Part shown: positions 33,358 to 33,962 of the stretch, in pieces
Layout of the letters: each line of letters starts with the position of its first letter
Position numbering within the stretch: the stretch's first letter is position 1
Assembly (NCBI GenBank): GCA_964435475.1
Contig: CAYSZB010000022.1
Coordinates: 1 to 33,962, forward strand
Source of the DNA: CAYSZB01 sp964435475
GTDB lineage: Bacteria; Chloroflexota; Anaerolineae; Anaerolineales; Anaerolineaceae
Length of the DNA: 33,962 bases
Reading direction: 5' to 3'
Made by a program: the position numbers and the translations under genes
The notes under the pieces: model-generated
The model's input: the letters and a program-made list of their open reading frames with translations, nothing else
The model's database searches: none
Told to the model about the DNA's origin: nothing

Positions 33358-33962
33358 ATGGAAAACACACAAAAACCGCAAATCTTACTCACCAACGACG
33401 ATGGCATCCACTCCCCCGGGCTGTGGGCCGCGGCGGAGGTGCTTGAAACGCTGGGTTTCGTGCATGTGGTAGCGCCGCGCGAACAGTACACCAGCACCGG
33501 GCGCAGCCTGCCGCACACCTCGGACGGCATCATCGAGCCGCGCACCCTGATCGTCAAGGGCAAACAGTGGACCGTCTATGCCGTGGGTGGCTCACCCGCC
33601 CAGACCGTCCTGCACGGCGTGCTGGAGATCATCAAAGCCAAGCCGGCCCTGGTCGTCTCGGGTATCAACTACGGTGAGAACGTCGCCTCGGGCGTGACCG
33701 TCTCGGGCACCATCGGTGCGGCGCTCGAAGCCGCCACCCTCGGCATCCCGGCGCTGGCCATGTCCCTGCAGACCCTGCCCAAGGACCATTTTTCGCTCTC
33801 CCCCGAGGTGGATTTCACCACCGCCGCCTATTTCACCGGGCTATTTGCTGAAAAGATGCTTAAAACCCGCCTGCCCTTTGACGTGGATGTGCTCAAAGTG
33901 GACGTCCCGACCAACGCAACGCCAGCAACACCGTGGAAGGTGACCAGGCAGTCACGTGAGCG
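33358..33962 (+). CDS. surE: SurE 5'-nucleotidase, truncated by the window end
   Basis: Metal-dependent nucleoside 5'-monophosphate phosphatase. The 201 codons seen contain ILLTNDDGIHSPGL (Asp14, Asp15), VSGINYGENVASGVTVSGTIGAALEAA and the ordered core of the family. About 50-60 C-terminal residues, including the stop, lie beyond the window. The ATG at 33358 follows the sequence ATAAGCCCC and lacks a strong ribosome site, but is the only start that gives the full N-terminus. It is divergent from fic, 198 bases away. Confidence 0.95.
   Translation, partial: MENTQKPQILLTNDDGIHSPGLWAAAEVLETLGFVHVVAPREQYTSTGRSLPHTSDGIIEPRTLIVKGKQWTVYAVGGSPAQTVLHGVLEIIKAKPALVVSGINYGENVASGVTVSGTIGAALEAATLGIPALAMSLQTLPKDHFSLSPEVDFTTAAYFTGLFAEKMLKTRLPFDVDVLKVDVPTNATPATPWKVTRQSRE

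Overview
The window is a 34 kb piece of a bacterial chromosome, moderately GC-rich and densely coded. Gene content (PdxS/PdxT vitamin B6 synthase, a SpoIIIAA/R3H ATPase beside tmk, SufS-SufE, many GT-C glycosyltransferases, a tocopherol-cyclase-like protein, GPH and UMF1 transporters) fits an anaerobic Chloroflexota, probably class Anaerolineae. That placement is inferred from gene content; no rRNA or other marker is present. One run of exactly 100 N marks a scaffold join, so this is a draft or metagenome assembly.

Layout. 30-2465 (+): pdxS, pdxT and a GNAT-like gene that appears to start at ATA. 2571-8150 (+): a housekeeping/envelope run with an R3H ATPase, thymidylate kinase, a lipoprotein fusing a DsbA-like thioredoxin to a cyclophilin, a PrsW-type membrane protease and a PlsC-like acyltransferase. 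8206-13360 (-): galE, a YghO-like GNAT protein and two major-facilitator transporters. 13555-14535 (+): a membrane protein with a BNR-like external domain. 14537-17939 (-): tocopherol-cyclase-like protein, DUF362/ferredoxin protein, orphan membrane protein and a single-domain PAS protein. 18129-20665 (+): two divergent thymidylate-kinase-like paralogues, the second with a mutated P-loop, followed by a CHAD protein and a strong terminator. 20758-22306: a small membrane protein and an ADP-ribosylglycohydrolase interrupted by the gap. 22328-27176 (-): a glycan module with two GT-C enzymes, a GT2 polyprenyl-phosphate transferase and a GtrA protein. 27476-29585 (+): an NDP-sugar epimerase-like SDR and a DegT aminotransferase. 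29830-32002 (+): sufS, sufE and an unusual ferredoxin. 32005-33159 (-): a Fic protein with a readable promoter/operator. 33358-end (+): the 5' part of surE.

The least expected parts are the paired kinase/pseudokinase-like genes next to a polyphosphate-binding CHAD protein, the Fic autoregulatory-looking promoter, and the SufS-SufE-ferredoxin operon with a variant cluster motif. Most other genes belong to well-known families. No tRNA, rRNA, CRISPR array, insertion sequence or phage gene was recognised.
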